A DNA stretch of 64,000 bases from Arthrobacter sp. UNC362MFTsu5.1. GTDB lineage: Bacteria; Actinomycetota; Actinomycetes; Actinomycetales; Micrococcaceae. Under the pieces are notes generated by a model. The model saw only the letters and a program-made list of their open reading frames with translations, did not search any database and had not been told where the DNA came from. The position numbers and the translations under genes were made by a program. Where the stretch lies: contig NZ_JMLE01000001.1 of NCBI RefSeq assembly GCF_000685965.1, positions 248,001 to 312,000 on the forward strand, given 5' to 3'. Shown in pieces: positions 19,584 through 31,030 of this stretch; position 1 is the stretch's first letter, and the number at the start of each line of letters is the position of its first letter.

Positions 19584-21158
19584 GTGGTGCGACGCCGAGA
19601 CACTCCCGGACAAGGCATTGGTTCGCCAGCGTCCGACGCCGCCGCCCGGCACTCTGACAACAAGGCCATGGGCCCGGCCCGGCACCTCGGCGCCATGCGG
19701 GGCAAACCCGCCTGGTTCAAAGTGGCCAGCGCCATTGTGGCCCTGCTCCTCGTTGGAGGACTGGCATTCGCCGCCTTCTGGGTCATCAGGCTGCAGCTGA
19801 ACATCAACAAAGCGCCCCTGGGTGCCGGCAGCAGCCGCACCGAGGATCCCGTCAACGACTCCAAGGACCGGATGCAGATCCTGATCCTGGGCTCAGACAC
19901 CCGGGACGGCAAGAACTCGGAATACGGCACCGCCGAGGATTCAACCGGCTACGGCCAGTCGGACGTCATGATGATGATGGACATCTCTGCGGACAACAAG
20001 CGGGTCAGCGTCATCAGCTTCCCCCGCGACCTGCTGGTGGACATCCCGGAGTGCACGGACCAGAAGACCAAGCAGTCGTACCCCGCCCAGAGCGGAGTGA
20101 TGATCAACGAAGCCATGAAGCAGGCCGGAATCGGCTGTGCGGTGGATACGGTGAACAAGATCACCGGCCTGGAAATCGACCACTTCATGATGGCGGATTT
20201 CAACGCCGTGAAGGAACTTTCCAACGCCGTGGGCGGCGTGGAAGTCTGCATCAGCGACGCCGTGTATGACCCCGACTCCCGCCTGCGGCTCCCCGCCGGA
20301 ACCTCGCAGGTGCAGGGCGAGCAGGCACTGGCCTACCTGCGGACCAGGCATGCGTTCGCGGACGGCGGCGACCTTGGCCGCATCAAGGCACAGCAGGGCT
20401 TCCTGTCCTCCCTCACCCGCAAGATCAAGGATGACGGCACGCTGTCCGACCCCCAGAAGATGCTCAAGATCGCCGACGTCGTCACCCAGAACCTCACAGT
20501 GGACGATGGTTTGGCGTCCGTCCCGTCACTGCTCACCATCGGCAACCGCCTCAAGAACATTGACATCAGCAAGGTGGCGTTCGTGGCCGTTCCCACCACG
20601 GCGGCGCCCAGCGATCCCAACCGGCTCACGGTTGCCGAGCCGGCCGCCTCGCAGCTTTTCGCCGCATTGCGCAAGGACGTTGACCTGACGGACCCGACGG
20701 CGTCGCCGAGCCCCACCGCGGCACCCGCCGAGTCAGCACCCGCACCGTCCCCGTCGACGCCAACTGCAACCCCGCCGCCGCCCTACGACAAGGCGCTGCA
20801 GCCGGTGACCGTCGCGAACGGTACAGGAGTTCCGGCGCGGACCCAGGAGATCACCCAGGCAATTATCGCCGGTGGCTTCACCCAGGTGGCTCCGCTGGTG
20901 GCGCAGTCCGTCGAGAAGACGGCGGTGTATTACGGACCCGGCTTCGAGGACGTGGCCGCTGACGTCGCGGCACTGCTTGAGATTCCCGCCACGCAGGTCC
21001 TCCCCGCCACCGGGGTCAGCGGCGTGCAGGTCTATCTTGGCACCGACTTCATGTCCGGAACAAAGCTGGGCGCCGTGGCGCTCCCCAACGACATCGTCAA
21101 TCAGACTGCCGGGGACACGGTCTGCCAGCAGGCCAACCCGGAATTGATCACTCGGTAG
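19584..21158 (+). CDS. LytR-CpsA-Psr (LCP) family cell-wall ligase
   Basis: These enzymes transfer lipid-linked glycopolymers such as teichoic acids or arabinogalactan-type polymers onto peptidoglycan. The 524-aa protein has a cytoplasmic N-terminus and one membrane helix (about 46-70). The extracellular LCP domain follows, with ILGSDTRDG, SDVMMMMDI, VISFPRDLLVDIP and YLRTRHAF (the Arg residues bind pyrophosphate). After a Pro/Thr/Ser-rich linker comes a C-terminal LytR_C domain (about 410-490, VANGTGVPARTQEI). The start is GTG; AGGAAGG lies a little upstream. Confidence 0.92.
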   Translation: MVRRRDTPGQGIGSPASDAAARHSDNKAMGPARHLGAMRGKPAWFKVASAIVALLLVGGLAFAAFWVIRLQLNINKAPLGAGSSRTEDPVNDSKDRMQILILGSDTRDGKNSEYGTAEDSTGYGQSDVMMMMDISADNKRVSVISFPRDLLVDIPECTDQKTKQSYPAQSGVMINEAMKQAGIGCAVDTVNKITGLEIDHFMMADFNAVKELSNAVGGVEVCISDAVYDPDSRLRLPAGTSQVQGEQALAYLRTRHAFADGGDLGRIKAQQGFLSSLTRKIKDDGTLSDPQKMLKIADVVTQNLTVDDGLASVPSLLTIGNRLKNIDISKVAFVAVPTTAAPSDPNRLTVAEPAASQLFAALRKDVDLTDPTASPSPTAAPAESAPAPSPSTPTATPPPPYDKALQPVTVANGTGVPARTQEITQAIIAGGFTQVAPLVAQSVEKTAVYYGPGFEDVAADVAALLEIPATQVLPATGVSGVQVYLGTDFMSGTKLGAVALPNDIVNQTAGDTVCQQANPELITR

Positions 21159-21237
21159 AGGCACAGAGGCACAGAGGCACCGCGGCTCAGCGGCACAGGG
21201 GACGGCGTCGGTTTGCCGACGTGCCCCATGCAAAGAG

Positions 21238-21274
21238 CTGCGGGGCCGGCCACAAACAGTGGCCGGCCCCGCAG
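21238..21274. terminator. strong hairpin between LCP and M13 peptidase genes
   Basis: A perfect 16-bp GC-rich stem (CTGCGGGGCCGGCCAC with its complement) around an AAACA loop lies between the converging genes. It probably terminates transcription from both sides, though neither flank has a long U-run. Three copies of AGGCACAG precede it near 21160. Confidence 0.7.
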
Positions 21275-21294
21275 GTCTCGTCGTTATTGCCCGG

Positions 21295-23247
21295 TCACCA
21301 AATGCTGACCCGGTCCTCCACGGACAACCACATGCCGTCCTGCTCCGATACACCGAAGGCTTCATGGAAGGCGTCAAGGTTCTTGGCGATGGCATTGGTG
21401 CGGAACTCGTTGGGGGAGTGCGGGTCCGTGGCGAGCCTGCGGATGGCTTCCTCATTCCGGATGACCTGCCGCCAGCCCGCAGCCCACGAGGCAAAGAACC
21501 GCTGCTGTCCGGTCAGGCCGTCCAGCACCGGAGGCTCGGCGCCGTCGAGGCTGATCAGGTAGGCCTTGTAGGCGATGGTGAGCCCGCCCAGGTCGCCGAT
21601 GTTTTCCCCGAGGGTGAGCTTGCCGTTGACGTGGTGGCCAGGGGCTGCGGTGGGCGACAACGCGTCGAACTGGGCCACCAGCTTGGACGTCAGGGCCTCG
21701 AACGCCGTGCGGTCATCCTCGGTCCACCAGTTGCGGAGGGCGCCGCCGCCGTCGAACTGCGAGCCCTGGTCGTCGAAGCCGTGTCCGATCTCGTGTCCGA
21801 TCACAGCGCCGATGCCGCCGTAGTTGACGGCGTCGTCGGCGTCGGCCGTGAAGAACGGGGCCTGCAGGATCGCTGCCGGGAACACGATCTCATTCAGGAG
21901 CGGGTGGTAGTACGCATTGACTGTCTGCGGCGTCATCAGCCATTTGTTCTTGTCAACGGGCTTGCCCACCTCGTCCAGGTGCCTGTCGACGTCGGCGTTG
22001 TGTGCGCGCTCAACGTTGCCAAGAAGGTCGCTGGGGTCAATCTCCACGGCGGAGTAGTCAATCCACTCATCGGGGTAGCCGATCTTGGCACGGAATGCCT
22101 CGAGCTTTTTGAGGGCTTCGAGTTTGGTGTCCTCACCCATCCAGGCGAGCCCGGTGATGCTCTCGCGGTAGGCCTCGATGAGGTTGCCCACGAGGGTCTG
22201 CATGCGGGCTTTGTGGGTCTCGGGAAAGTGCCGGGCAACGTAGATCTGGCCGACCGCCTCGCCCAGGGAGGCTTCGACGACGGCGACGCCGCGCTTCCAG
22301 CGGTCCTTGTTACGCGGCGTGCCGCTGATGGTGGTGCCATAGAACGCGAAGTTCGCGTCCACGAATTCGGCCGCGAGATACGGTGCGGCAGAACTGACAA
22401 CGCGCATGGCCAGCCAATCCTGCCACGCCTCCAGGGGTTCGGTTTCGAGCAGGCCGGCCGCCCCGGCGAAGAAGTCAGGGGTGCTGACCACGACCTCCGC
22501 GCGCTTTTCGGCAGCGATTCCGGCGGCTTCGAACCACGCGTCCAGGAGCGGGAACAGCTCACCGGCCTCTTCGGCGGATTTCAGGTTGTACGTTTTTTGC
22601 GGATCGCGCAGGGTCACGTTGTCCCAGTGATGCGAGGCAAGGGCTGTTTCCAGCCGGACCACCCGGTCCGCGGCACCTTCCGGGTCCGCGGTTCCCGCGA
22701 GGCCAAGCATGGTCCGGACGTGCTCCCGGTAGGCCGACACCATCGGGGCGAACTTCTCTTCGCGGTAGTACGATTCATCCGGCAAACCGAGGCCGCCCTG
22801 GCCGGTGTACAGCAGGATCCGGTCCGGGTTGCCGGCATCGGGGGCCGGATAAATGTAGAAAAGCCCGGAAACATCGGAACGGAAGAGCCTTCCGGCCAGT
22901 TCGATGACGTCCCTGGCTGACTGTGTGGCGAAGACGGCTGCAAGCCGTTCCCGGATGGGGTCCATGCCTTTGGCCTCCACTGTGGCTTCGTCCATGAAGC
23001 TGTTGTAGAGGTCCCCGACCTTACGTTCGATGCCGCTGCCATCTTCGCCGCGTGCGGCGGCTTCTTCGATGATTTCCCTGACCGCCAGTTCGGAGCCGTC
23101 CCGCAAGGCCGTGAAGGTTCCTTCGAGGGGGCGGTCGTCCGGGATGGTGGTGCTCTTCAGCCACGCGCCGTTGATGTGCCGGTACAGGTCATCCTGCGGC
23201 CGGACGGTGTGGTCGATGTTGGACAGGTCGATCCCCGAGTTTGGCAC
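21295..23247 (-). CDS. M13-family zinc metallopeptidase (PepO/neprilysin-like)
   Basis: This 650-aa endopeptidase of the neprilysin family cleaves short peptides. The zinc motif is HEIGH in GGIGAVIGHEIGHGFDDQG, followed by the third ligand in LTLGENIGDLGG. NAYYHPLLNEIVFPAAIL is the conserved substrate-binding stretch. No signal peptide is present, so it is probably cytoplasmic, as are many actinobacterial PepO proteins. GTG at 23247 is chosen because GAAGGAG sits 6 nt upstream; a longer open frame adds a Cys/Arg-rich stretch unlike the family. Confidence 0.94.
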   Translation of the reverse strand: MPNSGIDLSNIDHTVRPQDDLYRHINGAWLKSTTIPDDRPLEGTFTALRDGSELAVREIIEEAAARGEDGSGIERKVGDLYNSFMDEATVEAKGMDPIRERLAAVFATQSARDVIELAGRLFRSDVSGLFYIYPAPDAGNPDRILLYTGQGGLGLPDESYYREEKFAPMVSAYREHVRTMLGLAGTADPEGAADRVVRLETALASHHWDNVTLRDPQKTYNLKSAEEAGELFPLLDAWFEAAGIAAEKRAEVVVSTPDFFAGAAGLLETEPLEAWQDWLAMRVVSSAAPYLAAEFVDANFAFYGTTISGTPRNKDRWKRGVAVVEASLGEAVGQIYVARHFPETHKARMQTLVGNLIEAYRESITGLAWMGEDTKLEALKKLEAFRAKIGYPDEWIDYSAVEIDPSDLLGNVERAHNADVDRHLDEVGKPVDKNKWLMTPQTVNAYYHPLLNEIVFPAAILQAPFFTADADDAVNYGGIGAVIGHEIGHGFDDQGSQFDGGGALRNWWTEDDRTAFEALTSKLVAQFDALSPTAAPGHHVNGKLTLGENIGDLGGLTIAYKAYLISLDGAEPPVLDGLTGQQRFFASWAAGWRQVIRNEEAIRRLATDPHSPNEFRTNAIAKNLDAFHEAFGVSEQDGMWLSVEDRVSIW

Positions 23248-23361
23248 AAGTGCTCCTTCAGGTGAAGGCTGCCTCCGGCGCTGGCACCGGGGGCAGCGTC
23301 TGCATGGTGGACGTTGCTGGAGGTGTTGCTCCTTCATCTTACGCACCCGTGTTAGTGTGAA

Positions 23362-25241
<1,880 letters not shown>

Positions 25242-25262
25242 ACTGACTGTTCGATCCGCTGA

Positions 25263-25299
25263 GCTGCTGCGCCCCCGAGCAATCCGGTGGCGCAGCAGC
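25263..25299 (+). terminator. hairpin after leuA
   Basis: GCTGCTGCGCC pairs perfectly over 11 bp with GGCGCAGCAGC, with a 15-nt loop, just after the leuA stop and before recO. It lacks a U-run, so termination is only suggested. Confidence 0.5.
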
Positions 25300-25318
25300 C
25301 GCGTTAACCAGAGAGTCA

Positions 25319-26089
25319 GTGCAAAGATTAACCGTGGCCCAACAATCCTCCTTCTCTGCGCGCGCATACCGCGATGATGCCGTGGTGCTGCGTACCCACA
25401 AGCTGGGCGAAGCGGACCGGATCATCACGCTCCTGACGAAGCACCACGGCCAGGTCCGCGCGGTGGCGAAGGGCGTGCGGCGCACCAGCAGCCGCTTCGG
25501 CGCCCGGCTGGAACCGTTCATGGTGGCCGACCTGCAGCTGATTTCCGGCCGGACGTTGGACATCGTCACGCAGGCTGTGGCCAAGGGCGCCTACGGCGGC
25601 AACATCGCGGCGGACTATGGCCGCTATACGGTGGCGGCGGCCATGACCGAGACCGCCGAAAAGCTGACAGACGTGGACGGCGAAGCCGGAACCGCGCAAT
25701 ACAACCTGCTGGTCGGGGCGCTGGCCTCGCTGAGCCGCGGCGAGCACACCCCCGAACTCATCCTCGACTCGTATCTCCTGCGCGCCCTGGCAACGGGGGG
25801 ATGGGCGCCCAGCTTCACGGTGTGCGCCCGCTGCGGTGCGCCGGGGCCGCACACCGCCTTTTCAGCCCCGCTGGGCGGCATGGTGTGCGCCAACTGCCGT
25901 CCGCCCGGATCACCGGCGCCTGCAGCCGAGACGGTCTTCCTGCTCGGGGCACTGCTGACCGGGGATTGGACGACGGCGGATGCTTCCCTTGCTGTCCACC
26001 GGCGGGAGGCTGCCGGTTTGGTGGCCAGCTATCTGCAATGGCATCTTGAACGTGTGCTGAAATCACTTAAACATGTGGAGCGTAGCTGA
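25319..26089 (+). CDS. recO: DNA repair protein RecO
   Basis: RecO loads RecA onto SSB-coated DNA in the RecFOR recombination pathway (256 aa). An OB-fold N-terminus ([25 protein letters not shown]) is followed by a helical C-terminus with a zinc-type motif (CARCGAP, then CANC). GTG at 25319 is used; a GTG five codons later is possible. It is followed 2 bp later by uppS, a common recO-uppS arrangement in actinobacteria. Confidence 0.94.
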   Translation: MQRLTVAQQSSFSARAYRDDAVVLRTHKLGEADRIITLLTKHHGQVRAVAKGVRRTSSRFGARLEPFMVADLQLISGRTLDIVTQAVAKGAYGGNIAADYGRYTVAAAMTETAEKLTDVDGEAGTAQYNLLVGALASLSRGEHTPELILDSYLLRALATGGWAPSFTVCARCGAPGPHTAFSAPLGGMVCANCRPPGSPAPAAETVFLLGALLTGDWTTADASLAVHRREAAGLVASYLQWHLERVLKSLKHVERS

Positions 26090-26091
26090 CT

Positions 26092-26916
26092 GTGGCCCTT
26101 GGAAAGAAGAAAACTCCCGTCCGGCAGCGGACCGCACCGGTGACAGCACCGTATCCGCACAGCTCCGGGGCCGTGCCGCCGTCGATTCCCGAGGAATTCA
26201 TCCCGCAGCACGTGGCGATCGTGATGGACGGCAACGGCCGCTGGGCCAACCAGCGCGGGCTGCCGCGGATCGAAGGGCACAAGGCCGGCGAACCGGCACT
26301 GCTGGACGTTGTGGCGGGTGCCATTGAACTGGGCATCAAGTACGTCACGGTGTATGCGTTCTCAACGGAGAACTGGCGGCGTTCCCCGGAGGAAGTCCGC
26401 TTCCTGATGGGTTTTAACAAGGATGTGCTACGGCGCCAGCGGAACCAGCTGGATGAATGGGGCGTCCGCATCCGCTGGTCGGGTCGCCGGCCCCGGCTTT
26501 GGGGCTCGGTGATCCGCGAGCTGGAAGAGGCGGAGGACTACACGCGGGGCAACAGCACGTGTACGTTGACCATGTGTGTTAATTACGGCGGCCGCGCCGA
26601 GATCGCCGATGCGGTGACGGCCATCGCCGAAGACGTGGCGGCCGGCAGGCTCAAACCGGGCGCCATCACCGAGCGGACCATCCAGAAGTACCTGGACGAG
26701 CCGGACCTGCCGGACGTCGACCTCTTCCTCCGAAGCTCCGGCGAGCAGCGTCTCTCCAACTTCATGCTGTGGCAGTCCGCCTATGCCGAGTTCGTCTTCA
26801 TGGACACGCTCTGGCCCGACGTCGACCGCCGCACGCTTTGGGACGCCGTCGAAGTCTACGCCCGGCGGGACCGCCGGTACGGCGGCGCCGTGGATGCGGC
26901 CCCGGCCGGCGCTTAG
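26092..26916 (+). CDS. uppS: isoprenyl transferase (undecaprenyl diphosphate synthase type)
   Basis: This is a cis-prenyltransferase (274 aa) that makes long polyprenyl diphosphate carriers for cell-wall synthesis. [19 protein letters not shown] contains the catalytic Asp and diphosphate-binding residues. [15 protein letters not shown] and [19 protein letters not shown] are the other conserved blocks. The exact chain length (decaprenyl or undecaprenyl) cannot be read from sequence. It starts at GTG, 2 bp after recO, and its stop overlaps the opposing hydrolase gene by 4 bp. Confidence 0.95.
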   Translation: MALGKKKTPVRQRTAPVTAPYPHSSGAVPPSIPEEFIPQHVAIVMDGNGRWANQRGLPRIEGHKAGEPALLDVVAGAIELGIKYVTVYAFSTENWRRSPEEVRFLMGFNKDVLRRQRNQLDEWGVRIRWSGRRPRLWGSVIRELEEAEDYTRGNSTCTLTMCVNYGGRAEIADAVTAIAEDVAAGRLKPGAITERTIQKYLDEPDLPDVDLFLRSSGEQRLSNFMLWQSAYAEFVFMDTLWPDVDRRTLWDAVEVYARRDRRYGGAVDAAPAGA

Positions 26917-27998
26917 CCGGAATGGGAATGCAGCCAGGCCACCAGGTCCCGGTACGCCTCCTGGCGCAGTTCACGGCGTGAGAGGAAGACGTCGTGGATG
27001 GCTCCCGGGTACCGGAATACAGCAGTCCGGCGTCCCAGGCCGAGGGCGCGGCGGGCTGTCTGTTCCACATCAATCACGGCGTCTGCGGACATGAGCTCCT
27101 CAGACCATTCGGCCTGGATTTTGGTGCGGTCAGAAAGCATCACCAGGACCGGCGCCGCAATGTCCAGGCGCCGTTCGACGGCGGCATGACCGGCCAGGAC
27201 CGCCCGGGTCCAGCCCGCGCGAATGGGGAACGACGCCGTCGGGCGCCACTGCGGATCCAGGAACCACTCGCCGTGGGCCTGGTCGCTGACGCTCTCCCAG
27301 TAGCCGGGCATCTCCGGAAAACGGAAGGGCCGCTGCGGATCCGTCCGCGCGATCGGCTCCACCAGGTGCATGGCGATGTTTCGGATCAGGCTGCTGCCCT
27401 GGAGCTCCAGCCACGGCGCATTCAGGACAAGGCTCCCCAGCGCGCCCGGATTGCGGTCGGCCCACAGCGCACCAATCAGCCCGCCAAGTGAATGCGCCAG
27501 CATGTGGATGGAAGGGTCCCCGGCCTGGCCGGTGCGCTCCGCCACATCCGTCCGGATCGCATCCATGGCGGCGGCGATGTCTTCGTCATACACGGCCAGG
27601 TCCGTGGTGTAGCCCGGCGTCTGCCAGTTCCGCAGGCTGCGCCCGAATTTCCGCAGGTCCAGCGCATAGAAGTACAGTCCGTGGGCACCGACGTATTCAG
27701 CCAGTTCGGACTGCAGGAAGTAGTCCGCCCAGCCGTGCAGGTAGATGACGGCCGCGGGATGCCCGGGAGTGTTGCGTGCCGCCGAGTCCGGGACCGGCCA
27801 GGCCAACGTTCGGAAGCCCTTGTTCCGCAGCGCCGCAAGAAAGCCGGGCGGACCCGCCGGCGCGGCCGGCACATGGCGCACCAGCGTGGCACAAACCTCG
27901 CCTTCGTCGTCGTCGGGCAGCGGCAGTGCCAGGGACTCGAAAGCTGAACCGAGCTGGTCGGGCAGCCAGCGCGGCGCCACCGGGGCAGCAGCCTTCAC
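26913..27998 (-). CDS. alpha/beta hydrolase, first of a tandem pair
   Basis: This is a serine hydrolase of the S33/monoacylglycerol lipase type (361 aa). The nucleophile elbow is HSLGGL, preceded by the oxyanion region ([12 protein letters not shown]), with an acidic residue around ADAVID and His in AIHDVFLSR. No signal peptide is evident. It is a paralog of the next gene upstream, sharing GWADYF/GWSDYF, GHSTGG/HSLGG, and the ending HDVFLS. The two genes overlap by 4 bp and form an operon. The substrate is unknown, probably an ester or lipid. Confidence 0.88.
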   Translation of the reverse strand: MKAAAPVAPRWLPDQLGSAFESLALPLPDDDEGEVCATLVRHVPAAPAGPPGFLAALRNKGFRTLAWPVPDSAARNTPGHPAAVIYLHGWADYFLQSELAEYVGAHGLYFYALDLRKFGRSLRNWQTPGYTTDLAVYDEDIAAAMDAIRTDVAERTGQAGDPSIHMLAHSLGGLIGALWADRNPGALGSLVLNAPWLELQGSSLIRNIAMHLVEPIARTDPQRPFRFPEMPGYWESVSDQAHGEWFLDPQWRPTASFPIRAGWTRAVLAGHAAVERRLDIAAPVLVMLSDRTKIQAEWSEELMSADAVIDVEQTARRALGLGRRTAVFRYPGAIHDVFLSRRELRQEAYRDLVAWLHSHSG

Positions 27999-29005
27999 TC
28001 CGGGCCGCCGTCGTCCAGCACGTAGCCCCGGATCCAGCGGCCCAGCCGGGCATACGCGTCGGCCCGGACGTGCGGCGGAGACAGGAAGACATCGTGGAGG
28101 GCGCCGTCAATCCGTTCCAGGGTGACTGTCCGGCCCAGGGCCATGGCCCTGATCGCGATTGTGTTCACGTCCAGCACCGCGTCCGCCCTTCGCATGGCTT
28201 CGGTCCAGAACATCCCGTTCTCGCTGGTTTCGGAAAGAAGCACCAGGATGGGAATGTCGATCCGCAGTCCACGGGCCACCCGGGAATGCCCGGCCAGGAC
28301 AGCACTGAGCCAGCCCGCCCGGACGGGAAAAGCCAGGGGCGGCCTGTACTTGTTGTCCAGTGTCCACTCACCCTCGGCCTCGCTGCTGATGCTGCGCCAA
28401 TAGAAACCGCGCTCCGGGAGCCGCAGGACAGCCTCCGGCCGGTATCGGGCCAGCGGCCCCACCATGGACCGGGTGGCGCGCCGAACCAGGGAATTGCCGT
28501 GCATTTCCAGCCAAGGGCTGTTCAGCACCAGCTGGGCAACAACCCCCGGATGCCGGCTGACCCACAGGGCGGCGATGAGGCCGCCGGTCGAATGGCCCAT
28601 CAGGGTCACCGGCAGCCCGCCGGCCTGTTCCGGCCAGAGGGAACCCATGATCCCGATTGCCTTGCTGATTTCGGCGTCGTAGTCGTCGAGGTTGGCCACA
28701 TAGCCGCCGTGGGTATCCGGCTGCAGGCTCCGCCCGTGGTTGTGCATGTCGAGGGCAAAAAACTCAAAGCCCTTGCCTGTCCAGAACCGGGCTAGCTCCA
28801 CGTTGAAGAAATAATCGCTCCAGCCGTGCAGGAACAGGACTGCCCGGCGGGGGAGCGGCCGGCCTCCGGGGCGGACGCCCCCTGGTCCTTCGCCCTTGGG
28901 CGCGTGCCGGACCAGGGTAGCGGTGCGCTCCACCCCGTCGTCGCCCGTGGCCTGGTAGGAACAGGCTTCGAAATCGTCCCCCAGGATATCTGTGTGCCAC
29001 CTCAT
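27995..29005 (-). CDS. alpha/beta hydrolase, second of a tandem pair
   Basis: This 336-aa serine hydrolase is closely related to the downstream copy. The nucleophile elbow is [12 protein letters not shown], the oxyanion region [15 protein letters not shown], the acidic region ADAVLDVN and the catalytic His HDVFLSPP. The two copies differ enough in length and loops to suggest an old duplication with separate substrates. It is the first gene of the pair, and its start is divergent from pyrD. Confidence 0.88.
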   Translation of the reverse strand: MRWHTDILGDDFEACSYQATGDDGVERTATLVRHAPKGEGPGGVRPGGRPLPRRAVLFLHGWSDYFFNVELARFWTGKGFEFFALDMHNHGRSLQPDTHGGYVANLDDYDAEISKAIGIMGSLWPEQAGGLPVTLMGHSTGGLIAALWVSRHPGVVAQLVLNSPWLEMHGNSLVRRATRSMVGPLARYRPEAVLRLPERGFYWRSISSEAEGEWTLDNKYRPPLAFPVRAGWLSAVLAGHSRVARGLRIDIPILVLLSETSENGMFWTEAMRRADAVLDVNTIAIRAMALGRTVTLERIDGALHDVFLSPPHVRADAYARLGRWIRGYVLDDGGPE

Positions 29006-29131
29006 TTCATTAGCCTAAACAACGCAGGCCACAGCAGCGAGCGGGCCGGGGTGCCTGCAGAATCCGTCACACCGCACGCCGCACGAGCGCGCCGGTTTGG
29101 TCTGCGGAGCCTGAACCGGAAAACTGGTGTC

Positions 29132-30217
29132 ATGCGCGTATATCCCACCTTCTTTCGCCTGGCCTTTTCATGGATGGACGCCGAACGCGCCCACAAGATC
29201 GGCTTCCGTGCCATCCGGCTGGCCCACAGCTCCGGGGCGGGCAAGGTGCTCGCCAAGTTCACGGCCCCCGCGCCGTCGCTCCAGACCGAGGCCTTCGGCA
29301 TCACCTTCCCGTCGCCGTTCGGCCTCGCTGCCGGCTTTGATAAGGAGGGCCACGGCATAGAAGCGCTGACCGAACTCGGGTTCGGCCACGTGGAAGTCGG
29401 AACCATCACCGGGCAGGCCCAGCCCGGCAACGAAAAGCCCCGGCTCTTCCGGCTCATCGAGGACAGAGCCGTCATCAATCGGATGGGATTCAACAACGAC
29501 GGCGCCGCAGCCGTCGCCCCCCGGCTCAAGTCCGCCAGGGCTGCCTTGCAGCGCAGCCACCCCGGGGTGCGTCCGGTGATCGGCGTCAACATCGGCAAGA
29601 GCAAGGTGGTGGAGCTCGACGACGCAGTCAGTGACTACCTCACCAGCGCCCGGAGCCTTGCGCCCGCCGCTGATTACCTCGTGGTCAACGTCAGTTCCCC
29701 CAACACGCCTGGGCTCCGGCTACTCCAGAACGTGGAAACCCTCCGCCCGCTGCTCAAAGCCGTCGGCGAAGAAGCGGACAGTGCCGCCGGCAGGCACGTC
29801 CCGCTACTGGTGAAGATCGCCCCCGACCTGACGGATGAGGACATCGACGACGTCGCGAGGCTGGCCCTCGACCTCAAGCTGGACGGGATCATCGCCACCA
29901 ACACCACCATCAGCCGGGACGGGCTCACCTCCGACCCTGCAAAAATTCAGGACTGCGGGCCCGGCGGCCTCTCCGGCGCGCCCCTGAAGGCCAGGTCCCT
30001 TGAAGTTCTCAGACGCCTCAAGGAAGCAACCGGCGGTGCGCTCACCCTTGTGTCGGTCGGCGGCGTGGAGACCGCGAAGGACGTCCAGGAACGGCTCGAC
30101 GCCGGCGCCACCCTGGTCCAGGGCTACACGGCCTTCCTGTATGAGGGGCCGTTCTGGGCCGCCGGCATCAACCGGCAGCTCGCCAAGCACCCCGCCCGCC
30201 GCCAGACCCGCGCGTAG
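29132..30217 (+). CDS. pyrD: quinone-dependent dihydroorotate dehydrogenase (class 2)
   Basis: This membrane-associated flavoenzyme of pyrimidine synthesis passes electrons to quinone (361 aa). The N-terminal helices ([22 protein letters not shown]) form the membrane and quinone site. [41 protein letters not shown] and GLSGAPLK carry FMN and substrate residues; the catalytic base is the Ser in [10 protein letters not shown]. The ATG at 29132 is used. The frame is open further upstream, but that stretch overlaps the divergent hydrolase. Confidence 0.96.
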   Translation: MRVYPTFFRLAFSWMDAERAHKIGFRAIRLAHSSGAGKVLAKFTAPAPSLQTEAFGITFPSPFGLAAGFDKEGHGIEALTELGFGHVEVGTITGQAQPGNEKPRLFRLIEDRAVINRMGFNNDGAAAVAPRLKSARAALQRSHPGVRPVIGVNIGKSKVVELDDAVSDYLTSARSLAPAADYLVVNVSSPNTPGLRLLQNVETLRPLLKAVGEEADSAAGRHVPLLVKIAPDLTDEDIDDVARLALDLKLDGIIATNTTISRDGLTSDPAKIQDCGPGGLSGAPLKARSLEVLRRLKEATGGALTLVSVGGVETAKDVQERLDAGATLVQGYTAFLYEGPFWAAGINRQLAKHPARRQTRA

Positions 30218-30251
30218 CAGCCGCCCGGGCTGCAAGCCCCCGGAAACGACG

Positions 30252-30288
30252 AAACCCCCGGCAGCCCAGGCTGCCGGGGGTTTCTTTT
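30252..30288. terminator. rho-independent terminator between pyrD and DUF3043 gene
   Basis: AAACCCCCGGCAG pairs over 13 bp with CTGCCGGGGGTTT around a CCCAGG loop, and continues into CTTTTG on the plus strand. It serves pyrD and, read on the other strand, probably the opposing DUF3043 gene. Confidence 0.9.
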
Positions 30289-30298
30289 GTGGCCTGAA

Positions 30299-30898
30299 TC
30301 AGGCGGGGAATTCTCCGCGCTTGACGAGCGGCTTGGGAAGGCGGAGCTTGCGGAACTGGAGCGAGCGCATGGAGCCATACCAGACAGTGCCGCGTTCCAC
30401 CTCGCCAAACTTTTCGGTGAGGCGCTTGCGCAGCTTGCGGGACAGGATGAAGACGTCAACGAAAACAGCCAGGAACATGACCCAGAAACCGCCCAGGACA
30501 TAAATCATCGCCTCGCTGGTGGACGGCACCAGCAGGGAAACAATGACGAACACCAGTGCGCCGAACATCAGGTACTCGCCCAGGCTGAAGCGGGCATCCA
30601 CATAATCACGCGCGTAGCGCTTCTGCGGGCCCTTGTCCCGAAGGGGCAGGAACTTTTCGTCGCCCGTATCCAGCGCCTGGCGCATCTTGATCCGCTGCTC
30701 CTGCACGGCCGCCCGTTCTGCGGCCTTTGAGGCCTTTCGGTCCTCCGGCACCAGGGGACGCTTCCGCGCCGCTTCCTGTGCCTTGCGCTTGGGCGTGGGC
30801 GCGCCCTTGCCGAGGGCAGTATCCCGGGCCAAGGCCTCGGCTGCCTGCTGGTCAACTACGTCCTGCGCCGTCGGCGCTTCCTTTTTACGTCCAAACAC
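30299..30898 (-). CDS. DUF3043 membrane protein
   Basis: This actinobacterial protein of unknown function has 199 aa. A long charged N-terminus (about 110 residues, rich in Lys, Arg and Ala) precedes two membrane helices (FGALVFVIVSLLVP and IYVLGGFWVMFLAVFVDVFIL) and a basic C-terminal tail. GTG at 30898 (FGRKKEAPTAQ follows) fits homolog starts I know, but its ribosome binding site is poor; the frame is open to 30943. It converges on pyrD and is divergent from the M20 dipeptidase. Confidence 0.85.
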   Translation of the reverse strand: MFGRKKEAPTAQDVVDQQAAEALARDTALGKGAPTPKRKAQEAARKRPLVPEDRKASKAAERAAVQEQRIKMRQALDTGDEKFLPLRDKGPQKRYARDYVDARFSLGEYLMFGALVFVIVSLLVPSTSEAMIYVLGGFWVMFLAVFVDVFILSRKLRKRLTEKFGEVERGTVWYGSMRSLQFRKLRLPKPLVKRGEFPA

Positions 30899-31030
30899 CC
30901 CTACAGAATACCTTGCACGCGCAGGCGAAAAGTCATATGTCACACCGTCCCGGCACCGGCGGAAGGGGGCGGACCGGTGGCCGGTCCGGGAGTGTTTCCT
31001 GTGGTCACGGACACAGGTAGGGTTTTGGCC

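Noticed and set aside
21259..22920. 553-codon plus-strand frame opposite the M13 peptidase
   Set aside because: The minus strand has the intact zinc motif and a good start; the plus frame has no recognisable domain.
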